Below are positions 1 to 10,083 of a stretch of DNA of 64,000 nt, piece after piece (the stretch's first letter is position 1; each line of letters opens with the position of its first letter). The translations under genes were made by a program, and so were the position numbers. The stretch comes from Microstegium vimineum (Eukaryota; Streptophyta; Magnoliopsida; Poales; Poaceae). Below the pieces are notes generated by a model. That model was not told the DNA's origin, did no database searches, and saw only the letters and a program-made list of their open reading frames with translations. The DNA lies in NCBI GenBank assembly GCA_022036555.1, contig CM039128.1:25304719-25368718 (forward strand), in the 5' to 3' direction.

Positions 1-520
1 CCAAAGCTCAGGCAAACCAGTCTCTAGGTACCCTATAGGATATCCCATCGACATGTTCCATGATGTTATTTTTACCGCGTTCATTTAGTATACAAAGGGA
101 TGTTCTATAATACATTTTTGTGATGTTCATAAAGTTCTATTTTGTGATGTTCTATGATATATTTTGTGATGTTGACTTAATATACATGTGATATTCTATT
201 ATGTATTTTATGATTTACTCGCATCGTGAGATGTTTTGTGGTACTCTTTATATTTCAGGTATGTACTCTTTTTCTCTGTTTGGATTTCTTATGTTTTCTT
301 CAACCTTTATATTTTCTCCCATATTCTATGAGATGTTTCATGATATATTTTGTTCTAGAACATTAACCTTATGAGTTTGGAATATTTATTTGCACTTAAA
401 TAGCCCAATACATTTTAATAATATAAATACTTTCATAACTAGTGCAAACGTATATGCAGATCAGTTTTGCTCCTATTTTTTTTATTTTGATCCCTATGCA
501 TTCATCATATTTTTTCTTCC
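1..520. other. AT-rich flank with degenerate short repeats
   Basis: This stretch is AT-rich and holds no gene that I can support. Between about 60 and 360 a phrase of the form TGTGATGTTCTATGATATAT recurs in degraded copies (for example near 85, 120, 150 and 320), which suggests an old tandem repeat or transposon debris. No open frame of useful length is present. Confidence 0.4.
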
Positions 521-1632
521 TTTTGTTTTTGAAAGCATCTAGGCCCCATGGTTTCGGTGATTAACAGAAATACGAAGTTATTATGGCTAACGTATGCTTT
601 GCATAGGCAATTAAGATGTTAGGCCATAGTGACATGGAATGAATGGGCAACCAAAGGTTTTCTAAAGCCCTCAAGATGGATACCGTTTCGGATTTCAAAG
701 GGTGAAGATGAATACCATAGATTGACTAGGTCTAAGTGCCATAAGGAGATGAAGGGCACTTAGTATATAATATGTCTTTGTTTTTACCTTTGACCGTACT
801 ATTAAGAGGGGTTAGAATGAGTAGCTTGACTTAGGAGAGCTTCATGGTATAGGCGTGATGCACACTTGACAAACATAGCCCTAAGTGAGCCTAGGTTGAC
901 CCTAAGATAGCCTATAAAAACTTTCATATTCCTCGCTAAGTGTTTTGAAGTTGAGAGAGGTGCCTAATAGGCATTAGACGCTGGTGCATCTCGCATCAGA
1001 CGTGTCCGCTGCAGTGCCGATGCCTAGGGTTTGGCATTACACTCACCTCAGAGGGGCATCAGACGTGTCCGGTGCCCTTAGGATGTTTCAAGTTGATCGG
1101 ACACCCGCGTCGGACATTGAGGCAAAAAGTGTAGTGCGTCCAATGACAGCCCAAAGAGGGTTTGTGGCCGTCGGACGCGTCCGGTGACAAGGTGTTGGAC
1201 ACTAGGGTGACTCCAATGCAATTCCAGAGAGGAACCCGAGAGGACAGGAGTGCGTCGGACGCGTCCAATGCAAAGGCGTTGGTGCGTCCGATGACTCATC
1301 ATTTTGAACAGTAACTAGCCGTTGGGGCCTGCATCAGAGCGTCTGGTGCTAGGCACCGGAGCGTCCGATACCCACTTAATCTGCGCGATTCAGCTGGCAG
1401 CCAAGACAGTTTTGTGAGGGGGCTATATATAGACCATGGCTTGCTCTCATATCTTGCCTTTGCTCATTCCATCAACTAAGAGACTATTTCAGAGAGTGGG
1501 AGAGAGAGCAGGAGCCCTAGTGAGAGAGATTTGAGAATCCATTGAGTTGAGCCATCACTAGTGAGTTCCAAGAGTTCAAGTGTGCATCCATCCATCTCAT
1601 GAGGCCTGAGTGAGTCAAGTGAGAGTTCGAAG
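520..1632 (+). repeat. Sirevirus-like LTR, left part (split by the CRM-like element)
   Basis: This is LTR sequence of Sirevirus (Ty1/copia) type. Positions 960-1390 carry many near-palindromic CpG-rich units of the form GCGTCGGACGCGTCCGGTG. Similar units occur in the other two Sirevirus LTRs of this window (18090-18490 and 63860-63900). The LTR resumes at 9176 after the CRM-like insertion and ends near 9677. The 5' edge is only approximate. No PBS follows the 3' end, so this is a solo LTR or a 3' LTR. Confidence 0.6.
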
Positions 1633-2540
1633 TGATAGCAACCCGTAGGGTTCGCAGTCCGATCTTTCGATGAGAGTTGGTGGATAACTCGATTGGTGGA
1701 TGGAGATGACGTTCACGGCTCGACTACAACCGTCCAAGGACGTTGCGCCTTAGCAACTGATACACCACCTCCGATGGCTGCCATGATCTTGCGGCGTGAC
1801 AACCAGCCACTAGGGCTCCCGTCCTGCAAGCAATCGAAGAACCAGCAAGAACAAGATGAACAAGCACTCAATTGCAAGATGAATATGAAGGTTTCAATCT
1901 GAGAACACAATATGGTGAGGTTCTGATGACAATCATACGGACGGTTGAATCCAATACACGCGCTGAAAGGCGGTAGCAATAGCTAACTCGACGAAACAAA
2001 ACCTAATCTGTTTACGACGGCTCTAAGTACTTATAACATGTTGAGAGAACGACCACAAGGGTGTTGGGGTCGTTCTCCAACCCTAGGACGCATCCCTAAT
2101 GGACCCAACTTGATACATGGGCCATCGGTCTAAAATAAGGTGACGCAGCACCGGTGGACAGAAAAGGTCTCGGTACAAAAACGATGACTCTGGACGCATC
2201 TGATAAGGTATAGCCATGCTTATGGATCCGTTGGAATGTAGACTTGAGAAGCTTTCCAAAAAGTGCTAGAACGTCCCAATCGGAGTCCGTATGAAGTCGT
2301 GGCATCCATCACAAGTTGGCGCTGTCCTGCAGTCGAAATCCAGTCGGTGCCCATCCCTTGCCCTGTTGATCCTCCCCATCGTTCCTAAGCAAAATAAGAG
2401 CGCACGTGTCTCCATTGTCTAAATATAATGGACTAGAGTTTAAGAATGAACTTACTTGATGGTTGAGTTCACGGGCACGAGCACGAGTAATAGGACAAGG
2501 TGGTGCTGGAGATTGTATTGTTGTGTTGATGTCCTCATCA
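1633..2540 (-). repeat. 3' LTR of the CRM-like element
   Basis: This 908-bp LTR pairs with 8253-9175. Its 5' part (2309-2540) is protein-coding, because the integrase frame continues into it and stops at 2309. It is followed immediately by the CGAAG target duplication at 1628-1632. Confidence 0.9.
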
Positions 2541-2869
2541 TCCTCCCCTTCTTGCATTTGAGTCGTCCTCGACTCAAGCTCATCTTCCTCTCCCAAATAT
2601 GGTTTCAAATCTGCAATGTTAAATGTGGGACTAACCCCAAAAGCTACAAGAAGATCAAGCTTATATACATTCTCATTAATTCGTGTTAGCACTTTAAATG
2701 GTCCATCAACTCTAGGCAGCAATTTAGATTTTCTCAATTCAGGAAACCGATCCTTTCTCAAATGCAACCAAACCAAATCACCAGGTTCAAAGATCAATTT
2801 CCTTCTACCTTTATCACCAGCAAGCTTATACTTAGCATTCATGCGCTCTATTTTTCTTAGTTGTTTCAT
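2309..2869 (-). pseudogene. Integrase C-terminal tail that reads into the 3' LTR
   Basis: This 186-codon frame continues integrase after a small frameshift. It includes the GPY/F-like segment (FEPGDLVWLHLRKDRFPE, GPFKVLTRINENVYKLDL) and an ADLKPYLGEEDELESRTTQM linker. It then crosses the LTR boundary at 2540. The part inside the LTR contains ITRARARELNHQVSSFL. No classical chromodomain is visible. A tail encoded by the LTR is a described trait of CRM elements, where the CR motif is thought to help target centromeric chromatin; whether this tail is such a motif is inference. Confidence 0.7.
2541..2553 (-). other. Polypurine tract of the CRM-like element
   Basis: The minus strand reads AAGAAGGGGAGGA directly before the 3' LTR start TGATGAGG. 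This is the expected site for plus-strand priming. It lies inside the coding frame of the integrase tail. Confidence 0.75.
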
Positions 2870-4376
2870 GCAATTTTAACATCAACTCATCACGTTTCTT
2901 AGCATCAAAATTTAATTTTTCAGAAGTTGGTAGAGGCATTAAATCAATAGGAGCACGTGGTAACAAGCCATAAACAACCTCAAATGGGCACATCTTTGTA
3001 GTAGAATGCAATGAACGATTATAAGCAAACTCAATATGAGGCAAACAATCTTCCCACATCTTAATATTCTTCTTTAAAACAACCCTTAACATAGTAGACA
3101 AAGTTCTATTCACAACTTTAGTTTGACCATCAGTTTGGGGATGACATGTGGTAGAAAATAAAAGCTTAGTCCCTAATTTAGCCCATAAAGTTCTCCAAAA
3201 ATGGCTAAGAAATTTAGCATCTCGATCAGAAACAATTGTATTTGGCACACCATGCAAACGAACAACTTCTCGAAAGAACAAATCAGCAATATGTGTAGCA
3301 TCATCAGTTTTATGACAAGGTATAAAGTGTGCCATCTTAAAAAATCTATCCACAACCACAAAAACACTATCACGACCCTTCCTAGTCCTTGGCAATCCCA
3401 AAACAAAATCCATAGAAATATCTTCCCAAGGAGCATTAGGAACAGGTAGAGGCATATACAAACCGTGTGGATTTAATCGCGACTTGGCCTTTTGACAAGT
3501 CGTGCAGCGAGAAACAAATCTCTTCACATCTCTCCTCATCTTTGGCCAAAAGAAATGACCAGCAAGTATGTCCTCTGTCTTCTTTGCTCCAAAATGTCCC
3601 ATCAAGCCACCTCCACGCGCTTCCTGAAGCAACAACAAACGAACGGAGCTAGCTGGAATGCATAGCTTGTTAGCTCTAAACACAAAGCCATCATTAAGAA
3701 CAAATTTATTCCATGCCTTTCCATCTTTACATTGCAGCAATACATCTTTAAAATCATTATCATGTACATATTGTTGTTTAATTGTTTCCAGACCAAAGAT
3801 CTTGTAGTCAAGTTGTGTCAATAAAGTATATCTCCTAGACAAAGCATCAGCAATGATATTCTCTTTCCCTTTCTTGTGCTTAATGACATAAGGAAAAGAT
3901 TCAATAAATTCAACCCACTTAGCATGTGTACGGTTCAGTTTTCCTTGACTACGAATATGCTTCAATGATTCATGATCAGAATGAATAACAAATTCTTTGG
4001 ACCACAAATAATGTTGCCATGTTTCTAATGTCCGCACAAGAGCATACAATTCCTTATCATAAGTAGAATAATTCAGAATAGGTCCACTTAGTTTCTCACT
4101 AAAATATGCAATGGGTTTACCTTCTTGTAACAAAACACCACCCAATCTAATTCCACTAGCATCACATTCAAGTTCAAAAGTCTTATTAAAATCAGGAAGT
4201 TGGAGAAGAGGTGCATGTGTCAACTTATCTTTCAACATGTTGAAGGCATTCTCTTGTTTGGTGTCCCAAGAAAATGCGACTCTCTTCTTCATAAGCTCAT
4301 TTAATAGTGCAGCAATGGTGCTGAAATCCCGCACAAAGCGACGATAGAACCCAGCAAGTCCTAGAAAACTCCGCAC
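2832..4376 (-). pseudogene. RNase H and integrase of the CRM-like element, catalytic Glu lost
   Basis: This is a 514-codon frame. RNase H is at about residues 50-180 (ECDASG, YDKELYALV, IHSDHESLKH, ADALSRR). The integrase HHCC region follows (GHFGAKKTEDIL with CTTCQKAKS) and then the catalytic core (WEDISMDFVLGLP and TIVSDRDAKFLSHF). In the third catalytic position the sequence reads DGQTKVVNRTL, so the Glu of the DDE triad is replaced by Lys. This would kill integrase. A frameshift near 2850 separates this frame from its C-terminal tail. Confidence 0.9.
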
Positions 4377-4400
4377 TTGGGTGATAGTCGTTGGTACCGA

Positions 4401-5600
4401 TCACCCCTGTATATCTTCCACCTTGGCTTTGTCAACCTCAATTCCCTGTGGAGTAACAACATAGCCAAGAAAAGAAACACGATCTGTGCAAAAGGTACAC
4501 TTGTCAAGGTTACCAAATAAATGTGCCTCTCGTAGAGCTTTAAAAACAGCACATAAATGCTCAAGATGTTCTTCAATAGATTTGCTATAAATCAGTATAT
4601 CATCAAAATAAACAACAACAAATCTTCCAATGAAAGCACGCAAAACCTCGTTCATCAATCTCATGAAGGTACTAGGTGCATTAGTTAACCCAAAAGGCAT
4701 GAGTAACCACTCATACAAACCAAACATAGTTTTGAAAGCAGTTTTCCATTCATCTCCTAATTTCATGCGAATCTGGTGGTAACCACTACGCAAATCGACT
4801 TTGGAAAACACAACAGCACCGCTCAATTCATCTAGCATGTCATCTAAGCGTGGAATAGGATGACGATATCGAATAGTAATATTATTAATAGCTCGACAAT
4901 CCACACACATACGCCATGATCCATCTTTCTTAGGTACTAAAATAACCGGAACAGCACATGGACTAAGAGACTCGCGTATGTAACCTTTGTCGAGTAGTTC
5001 TTGTACTTGACGCTGAATCTCCTTTGTTTCTTCAGGATTGGTCCTATATGGTGCACGGTTGGGCAACGAGGCACCAGGAATTAGGTCGATTTGGTACTCA
5101 ATGCCTCGAAGTTGTGGCAGCCCTGGTGGTATTTCACTTGGGAACACATCAGAAAACTCCTGTAAAACGTTAGCCACAACAGGAGGCAAGGAATGTTGCA
5201 TATCGTCAATGAAAATCAATGCATCTTTGCATACTAAAGCATAAGCAACAGAAGTGGATGCATTCAACTCATTAACATCAAATTTAGTAGAAAGCAAACA
5301 ATTCCCATTCAATTTAATCTCAGTTTGCTTATCAACAATAGATCTGGCATTTTTATTGTTCTCACTTGTAGCCTTTGCAGCTTTAGCAACATCATCATGC
5401 ATAATGGCTTCGGGAGACATAGGATGCAATACAATTTTTCTATCATGGTATAGAAAAGAATACTGATTTGCTCTACCATGATGCATAGAATCCCTATCAA
5501 ATTGCCATGGTCTACCTAGCAGAATATTACAAGCTTGCATAGGCATAACATCACATTCAATCACATCATTATAGGATCCAATGGAAAAATTGATGCGCAC
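4401..5600 (-). pseudogene. Reverse transcriptase of the CRM-like element
   Basis: This 399-codon frame carries the end of the protease region and the full RT palm. Recognisable blocks are LLDKGYIRESLSPCAVPVIL, PKKDGSWRMCVDCRAIN, FSKVDLRSGYHQIRM, LMPFGLTNAPSTF and the catalytic YFDDILIYS. The YxDD box is intact. The frame ends at a TGA (4401-4403) in a DIQG context where related proteins keep reading. The next segment continues in the same sense with the tether FLGLAGFYRRFV. A single nonsense change therefore separates RT from RNase H. Confidence 0.9.
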
Positions 5601-5632
5601 AAGTCTAGTTACCTTTGCCTTACCACTGTTGT

Positions 5633-6412
5633 TTAACCATTGAATGTAATATGGATGTGGTGTGGTTTGGTCGTAAGCGCAAGCTTCTCCACCATGTCGC
5701 TGCTGGCCAGGTTGTTGCAGCTACCTCCATCAATGATCATGCGACATGAATGCTCCTTGATGACACACTTTGTTTGGAACAACGTGTGTCGCTGATTTTG
5801 CTCCGCCTTCTCCATTTGTGCACTAAGCACACGCTGTACAATGAGGCTCTCATAGTGGTCGGCTGCACCTGCATTAATATGTTCTTCCACATATTCTTCA
5901 CTACCTGCATGGTTAGCCGCAAGCAATGCAAGTGTATCATCATCAAAATCACTAGCAGATGAATACTCACCATCATCTTTGACTATCATAACGCGCTTGC
6001 TTGAACACTCGCGCATCATATGTCCATATCCCTTGCATCGATGACACTGAATGTATCTTGTTCTACCTGTAGATGCCACGGACGAAGCACTTGCACTAGG
6101 CTTCTGTACCGTCTTTGCCACTGAATTCGCTGGAGTAGCACGAAGCTTGTCGCTAGTAGGAGCTGGTGTAGTCGTAGTAGTAATCGTACGGGGCTGCCAT
6201 GAATTAGTCTTCCCTGCAGAAAAGTTAGTCCTAGCACTCGCACGTCGCCCCTGCACTTCCCTTTCAGCTTTACAAGCAAGATGAAACAAACGGGTTACGT
6301 TAGTGTACTCTTTATATGCAAGGATGTCCTGAATTTCACGATTTAACCCACCCAAAAATCTTGCCATAGCAGGTTCCTCATCCTCCTCTAAATTACAACG
6401 CAACATACCCAT
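5633..6412 (-). pseudogene. gag C-terminus (zinc knuckle) and protease of the CRM-like element
   Basis: A 259-codon open frame holds the end of gag and the start of pol. A CCHC zinc knuckle, CHRCKGYGHMMREC, lies near residues 120-135, after a Thr-rich linker. The retropepsin core appears as IIDGGSCNNLAS near residue 230, in the DGGSCNN form seen in plant chromoviruses. The frame stops soon after, and pol resumes in another frame upstream of 5600. The broken continuity is the sign of decay; the motifs themselves look intact. Confidence 0.85.
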
Positions 6413-6419
6413 TTGTAAT

Positions 6420-7192
6420 TCTTAATAATACTCTTCTACACTTTTAGCACCCTGTCTTAGTTGTTGTAGTTTATGTAGCAAATCACGTGCATAGTAAGAA
6501 GGAACAAATCTAGCCCTCATGATTTTTTTTCAAAGCATCCCAAGTCTATGGTATGTTCTTAGGATTTTTCTTACTATACTCTATCCACCATACAGTAGCA
6601 AAGTCAGTAAACTCACTAGTAGCAGCCCTAACACGTGTATTCTCAGGAAATTCATGACATGCAAACTTTTGGTCAACAACAATTTCCCATGAAATGTATG
6701 CATCAGGATCATACTTGCCATCAAAAGGAGGTATTTTAAATTTAATCTTACTAAAAGCATCATTGTTATTGTGTACCTCACGTTGACGGTGACCCATACC
6801 TCTTTGATTTAAGTGTAGGCGACGTCGATCACGAAGGTCATTGTCATCAAGATCCATATCTCCAGAGTAAGCATCCTCATCATTATCTTCGACCCCTCCT
6901 TGTCCTTGTTGCCTTCATCATTCTTCTCTTTGTCTTTTGTGTGGAAGTCATCAAAACGTTGTAGAAGAGCAACAAGGCTTTTGTCCATACGATCCATCGA
7001 TGCTTCAACTCTTGTAAGGTTGGTGGTGGTGGTGAGTTGGGCGGACTCCAACTGCCCAATCTTTTCATTGGTCACCTGTAAATCTCGATCAAGTCCATCT
7101 GCGTGCAGCTGCACCTGTCTTGTAAAATGTTGAATGATGCCCTTGGTGCGTGGAGTTTGTGGCATCTGGTTATTGTCCTCTGTTCCTGACAT
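6420..7192 (-). pseudogene. gag N-terminal part of the CRM-like element, broken
   Basis: Gag packages the genomic RNA. The frame opens at 7192 with MSGTEDNNQMPQTP and continues through a coiled-coil-like segment (LTRVEASMDRMDKSL). A second open piece at 6857-6546 contains the gypsy gag landmarks KFKIPPFDGKYDPDAYISWE and VWWIEY. The two pieces are in different frames, and a TAA in the 6420s interrupts the run into the next segment (the preceding residues read VEEYY). The gene is therefore a pseudogene. Its position next to the leader and in front of the zinc knuckle supports the assignment. Confidence 0.8.
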
Positions 7193-8233
7193 GGTTTAAA
7201 AGACATGAACAACAAGAATACAAGTGAAGAAATAAAAGCCCTACAACTATTAGGATGTAGCTACAGCAACACACTCGCTCTCAACCTGTTTCTCAAGCTC
7301 CTACCAGTTCTTACCTTGCTCAAACAAGAGGGGTCAACAACCAGCAAGCCTGCAACCTTGGAAGTGAATGTATCGGTACCGTAGCACAACACCTGTCAAG
7401 TTGTAGTCGAATATGTGGAGCTATAGGTGGCCAATGTTATAGACAAGGATAGATACTAGCACCACGTTAGTCACAAAAGCAAGCTGAATAATCGTTCCAA
7501 GGTGGTACTGTGCTGGTCCTAGCCTAGACCGTGCTAGAGATGCGAGCCTGGACACAAAGGAACTCACAAACACCACCTAATCAAAGGAGACAACAGAAAG
7601 ATCAGCCCCCTTCTTTTTATTCTTTTTTTTTGGCTTTTTTTTGTCTTTTTTTTTCTATTTTTTCAGGGGATCACAGAGAGATGTCAAAAGAGCAATTCAC
7701 CACACACACTTTTTCCGAAAGTGTAGGGGTATATAGGTAATTAAAAGATACTCTCTCTCTCTAAAGTAAGCTTTACTGTAATATCGTATGAATCAAGTAG
7801 TTCGAATTTGCTTCTCGAAAGGAACTCAGACTCACAGAAATAAATATCAGAATAGCACTCAGGCTCAATAATGGAAAACAACTCGGACTCAGAATTTATA
7901 GCAGCGAATACGGGTAGAACTCCAACTCGATTACAGAAAACTACTCAGACTCGGACTTGATAGCAGCGAAAACTAGGGTAGTACTTGGACTCGATTACAG
8001 AAAGCAACTCGGACTAGAACGTGACAAGAACTCGAAACTCTAAAGGACTATAACTAAGACCAGCAACTTGACACAACCGATGCAACCGATGATTCAACAA
8101 GCCCTAGCTAAGCAGTACTAGCAAAAAGGCTCAACGGGTTTATGGGATTACGGAAAACTAATCTACTATTTTTTGGGCTTTTCTGGACTATAGGAAAAAA
8201 ATTGCGAAGGATTGGAAGTCTCTCACCGATAAA
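7193..8233 (-). other. Untranslated leader of the CRM-like element
   Basis: About 1 kb of non-coding leader separates the PBS from gag. Positions 7820-8030 contain three or four imperfect copies of a unit of roughly 70 bp with the core ACTCGGACTCGATTACAGAAA. Positions 7617-7670 carry long T tracts on the plus strand (A tracts on the sense strand), and 7750-7763 is a short CT repeat. No gene is seen here. Confidence 0.6.
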
Positions 8234-8252
8234 CCTTTCTCTGATTACCAAC
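8234..8252 (-). other. Degenerate primer-binding site (initiator Met tRNA type)
   Basis: The minus strand reads GTTGGTAATCAGAG just after the 5' LTR end CTATCA. This resembles the usual plant TGGTATCAGAG PBS with one inserted base. The identification is by resemblance only. Confidence 0.55.
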
Positions 8253-9175
8253 TGATAGCGACCCATAGGGTTCGCAGTCCGATCTTTCGATGAGAGTTGG
8301 TGGATAACTCGATTGGTGGATGGAGATGACGTTCACGGCTCGACTACAACTGTCCAAGGACGTTGCACCTTAGCAACCGATACACCACCTCCGATGGCTG
8401 CCGTGATCTTGCAGCGCGACAACCAGCCACTATGGCTCCCGTCCTACAAGCAATCGAAGAACCAGCAAGAACAAGATGAACAAGCACTCAATTGCAAGAT
8501 GAATATGAAGGTTTCAATCTGAGAACACAATATGGTGAGGTTCTGATGACAATCAGACGGACGGTTGATCCAACACGCGCGCTGAAAGGCGGTAGCAATA
8601 GCTAACTCGACGAAACAAAACCTAATCTGTTTACGGCGGCTCTAAGTACTTATAACCTGTTGAGAGAACGACCACAAGGGTGTTGGGGTCACAAGGGTGT
8701 TGGGGTCGTTCTCCAACCCTAGGACGCGTCCCTAATGGACCCAACTTGATACATGGGCCATCAGTCCAAAATAAGGTGACGCAGCACCGGTGGACAGAAA
8801 AGGTCTCGGTACAAAAACGATGACTCTGGACGCATCTGATAAGGTATAGCCATGCTTCTGGATCCGTTGGAATGTAGACTTGATAAGCTTTCCAAAAAGT
8901 GCTAGAACGTCCCAATCAGAGTCCGTATGAAGTCGTGACATCCATCACAAGTTGGCGTTGTCCTGCAGTCCAAATCCAGTTGGTGCCCATCCCTTGCCCT
9001 GCTGATCCTCCCATCGTTCCTAAGCAAAACAAGAGTGCACGTGTCTCCATTGTCTAAATATAATGGACTAGAGTTTAAGAATGAACTTACTTGATGGTTG
9101 AGTTCACGGGCACGAGCACGAGTAATAGGACAAGGTGGTGCTGGAGATTGTATTGTTGTGTTGATGTCCTCATCA
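8253..9175 (-). repeat. 5' LTR of the CRM-like element
   Basis: This 923-bp LTR is almost identical to 1633-2540. It reads TGATGAGG...CTATCA on the minus strand. It differs by scattered substitutions and by a 17-bp tandem duplication near 8681-8714 (the phrase ACAAGGGTGTTGGGGTC occurs twice), which accounts for most of the length difference. Like the 3' LTR, it encodes the polyprotein tail with an ITRARARELN motif. Confidence 0.9.
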
Positions 9176-9677
9176 CGAAGCTTGTTACTTTTGGTGATCG
9201 ACATCACCTAGACAGTTTGGTGGCGATCGGAGGCGAGGTGACCACCGGGAGATTGTTGCTGTCCCTCCACATATTGTGATCGGTCGTGGGTGATTCACCG
9301 AGCCAGAGTGGCGAATAATCAACCCGTAGTGAGCACTCGGTCCTTGCACGGATCGATGGGGAGTGATACCTTGCGCGGGTGCTCCAACGAGGACTAGGGG
9401 GAGTGTCGACTCCTCGATACCTCGGCAAAATGTCATCGTGTCAACATCATTCTTCTTCCTAGCTCCTTACTTTCCGCAATTTACATTCAAGCATTTCGTA
9501 CTTTCTATTGCTTTATTTGTCACCATGCTTGACTAGAATTGCTACCGCTTTCTAGCCTAGGATACACCTTTGTAGGCACGTGGGGAATTGGCATTTGATA
9601 GATTTTACATTTTCGCATTAGAAATTTAAAACAAGCCCAATTCACCTCCCCTCTTGGGCATCTTGATCCTTTCAATT
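9176..9677 (+). repeat. Sirevirus-like LTR, right part
   Basis: This continues the LTR begun before 1633. The repeated 5-bp CGAAG at 1628-1632 and 9176-9180 marks where the CRM-like element entered. The last 80 bases resemble the usual Sirevirus LTR end, with a stretch CCCAATTCACCTCCCCTCTT followed by a terminus ending TTTCA at about 9677. No primer-binding site is seen just after it. Confidence 0.6.
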
Positions 9678-10083
9678 TTTTATTTTCCTTTTGTTCCTGG
9701 TGTGTTTCTTCTTCTCTTTTTTCTTTCCTCTTTCAATTTATTTATTATTATTTTCTTTTACTTTGTGGTCTTTTATTCTTCATTCACTTTTTACCTTTTT
9801 TCTTTTCCATACTAAATTATATTTATTTTTATTCTATTTTCATGTCTTATCCTCTATTTTACTTCTCTTTTTCTTTTTTAATGTCGATTTTTTTGTAATG
9901 TTTCATTTTTATTTTGCTCTAACTATTTTTAATTCTAATTCATATTTGCTCATTTAATTTCATCAATTTTATTTTTTTCCTTTTCTAACTTAAGTTATTC
10001 TTTTTGTTTGTATATATTAGCATTTTGTTATTCATGTTTTTATTAGCATCTTTTTTCTTAGTTATAGGACCCTAATTAATTAT
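9678..10083. other. Pyrimidine-rich stretch, unassigned
   Basis: About 400 bp is strongly T- and C-rich on the plus strand, with runs such as TTCTTCTTCTCTTTTTTC. It lies between the end of the Sirevirus-like LTR and the next LTR. An 88-codon open frame here is a by-product of the composition. I see no gene, TIR or PBS. Confidence 0.5.

Larger units (their letters stand above)
1633..9175 (-). mobile_element. Complete CRM-like Ty3/gypsy chromovirus, TSD CGAAG
   Basis: This is a complete element of 7.54 kb reading right to left. Its LTRs are at 8253-9175 (5') and 1633-2540 (3'). It has a PBS-like site, gag, protease, RT, RNase H, integrase and a polypurine tract. A perfect target duplication CGAAG flanks it at 1628-1632 and 9176-9180. 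The LTRs start TGATGAGGACATCAAC, close to what I recall for CRM (centromeric) retrotransposons. As in that clade, the polyprotein tail runs on into the 3' LTR. All frames are damaged, so it is not autonomous now. A non-centromeric CRM subgroup or a neighbouring chromovirus clade is the alternative. Confidence 0.8.

Noticed and set aside
9691..9957. 88-codon Phe/Leu-rich membrane-like frame
   Set aside because: It results from the pyrimidine-rich composition and has no start context or homology that I recognise.
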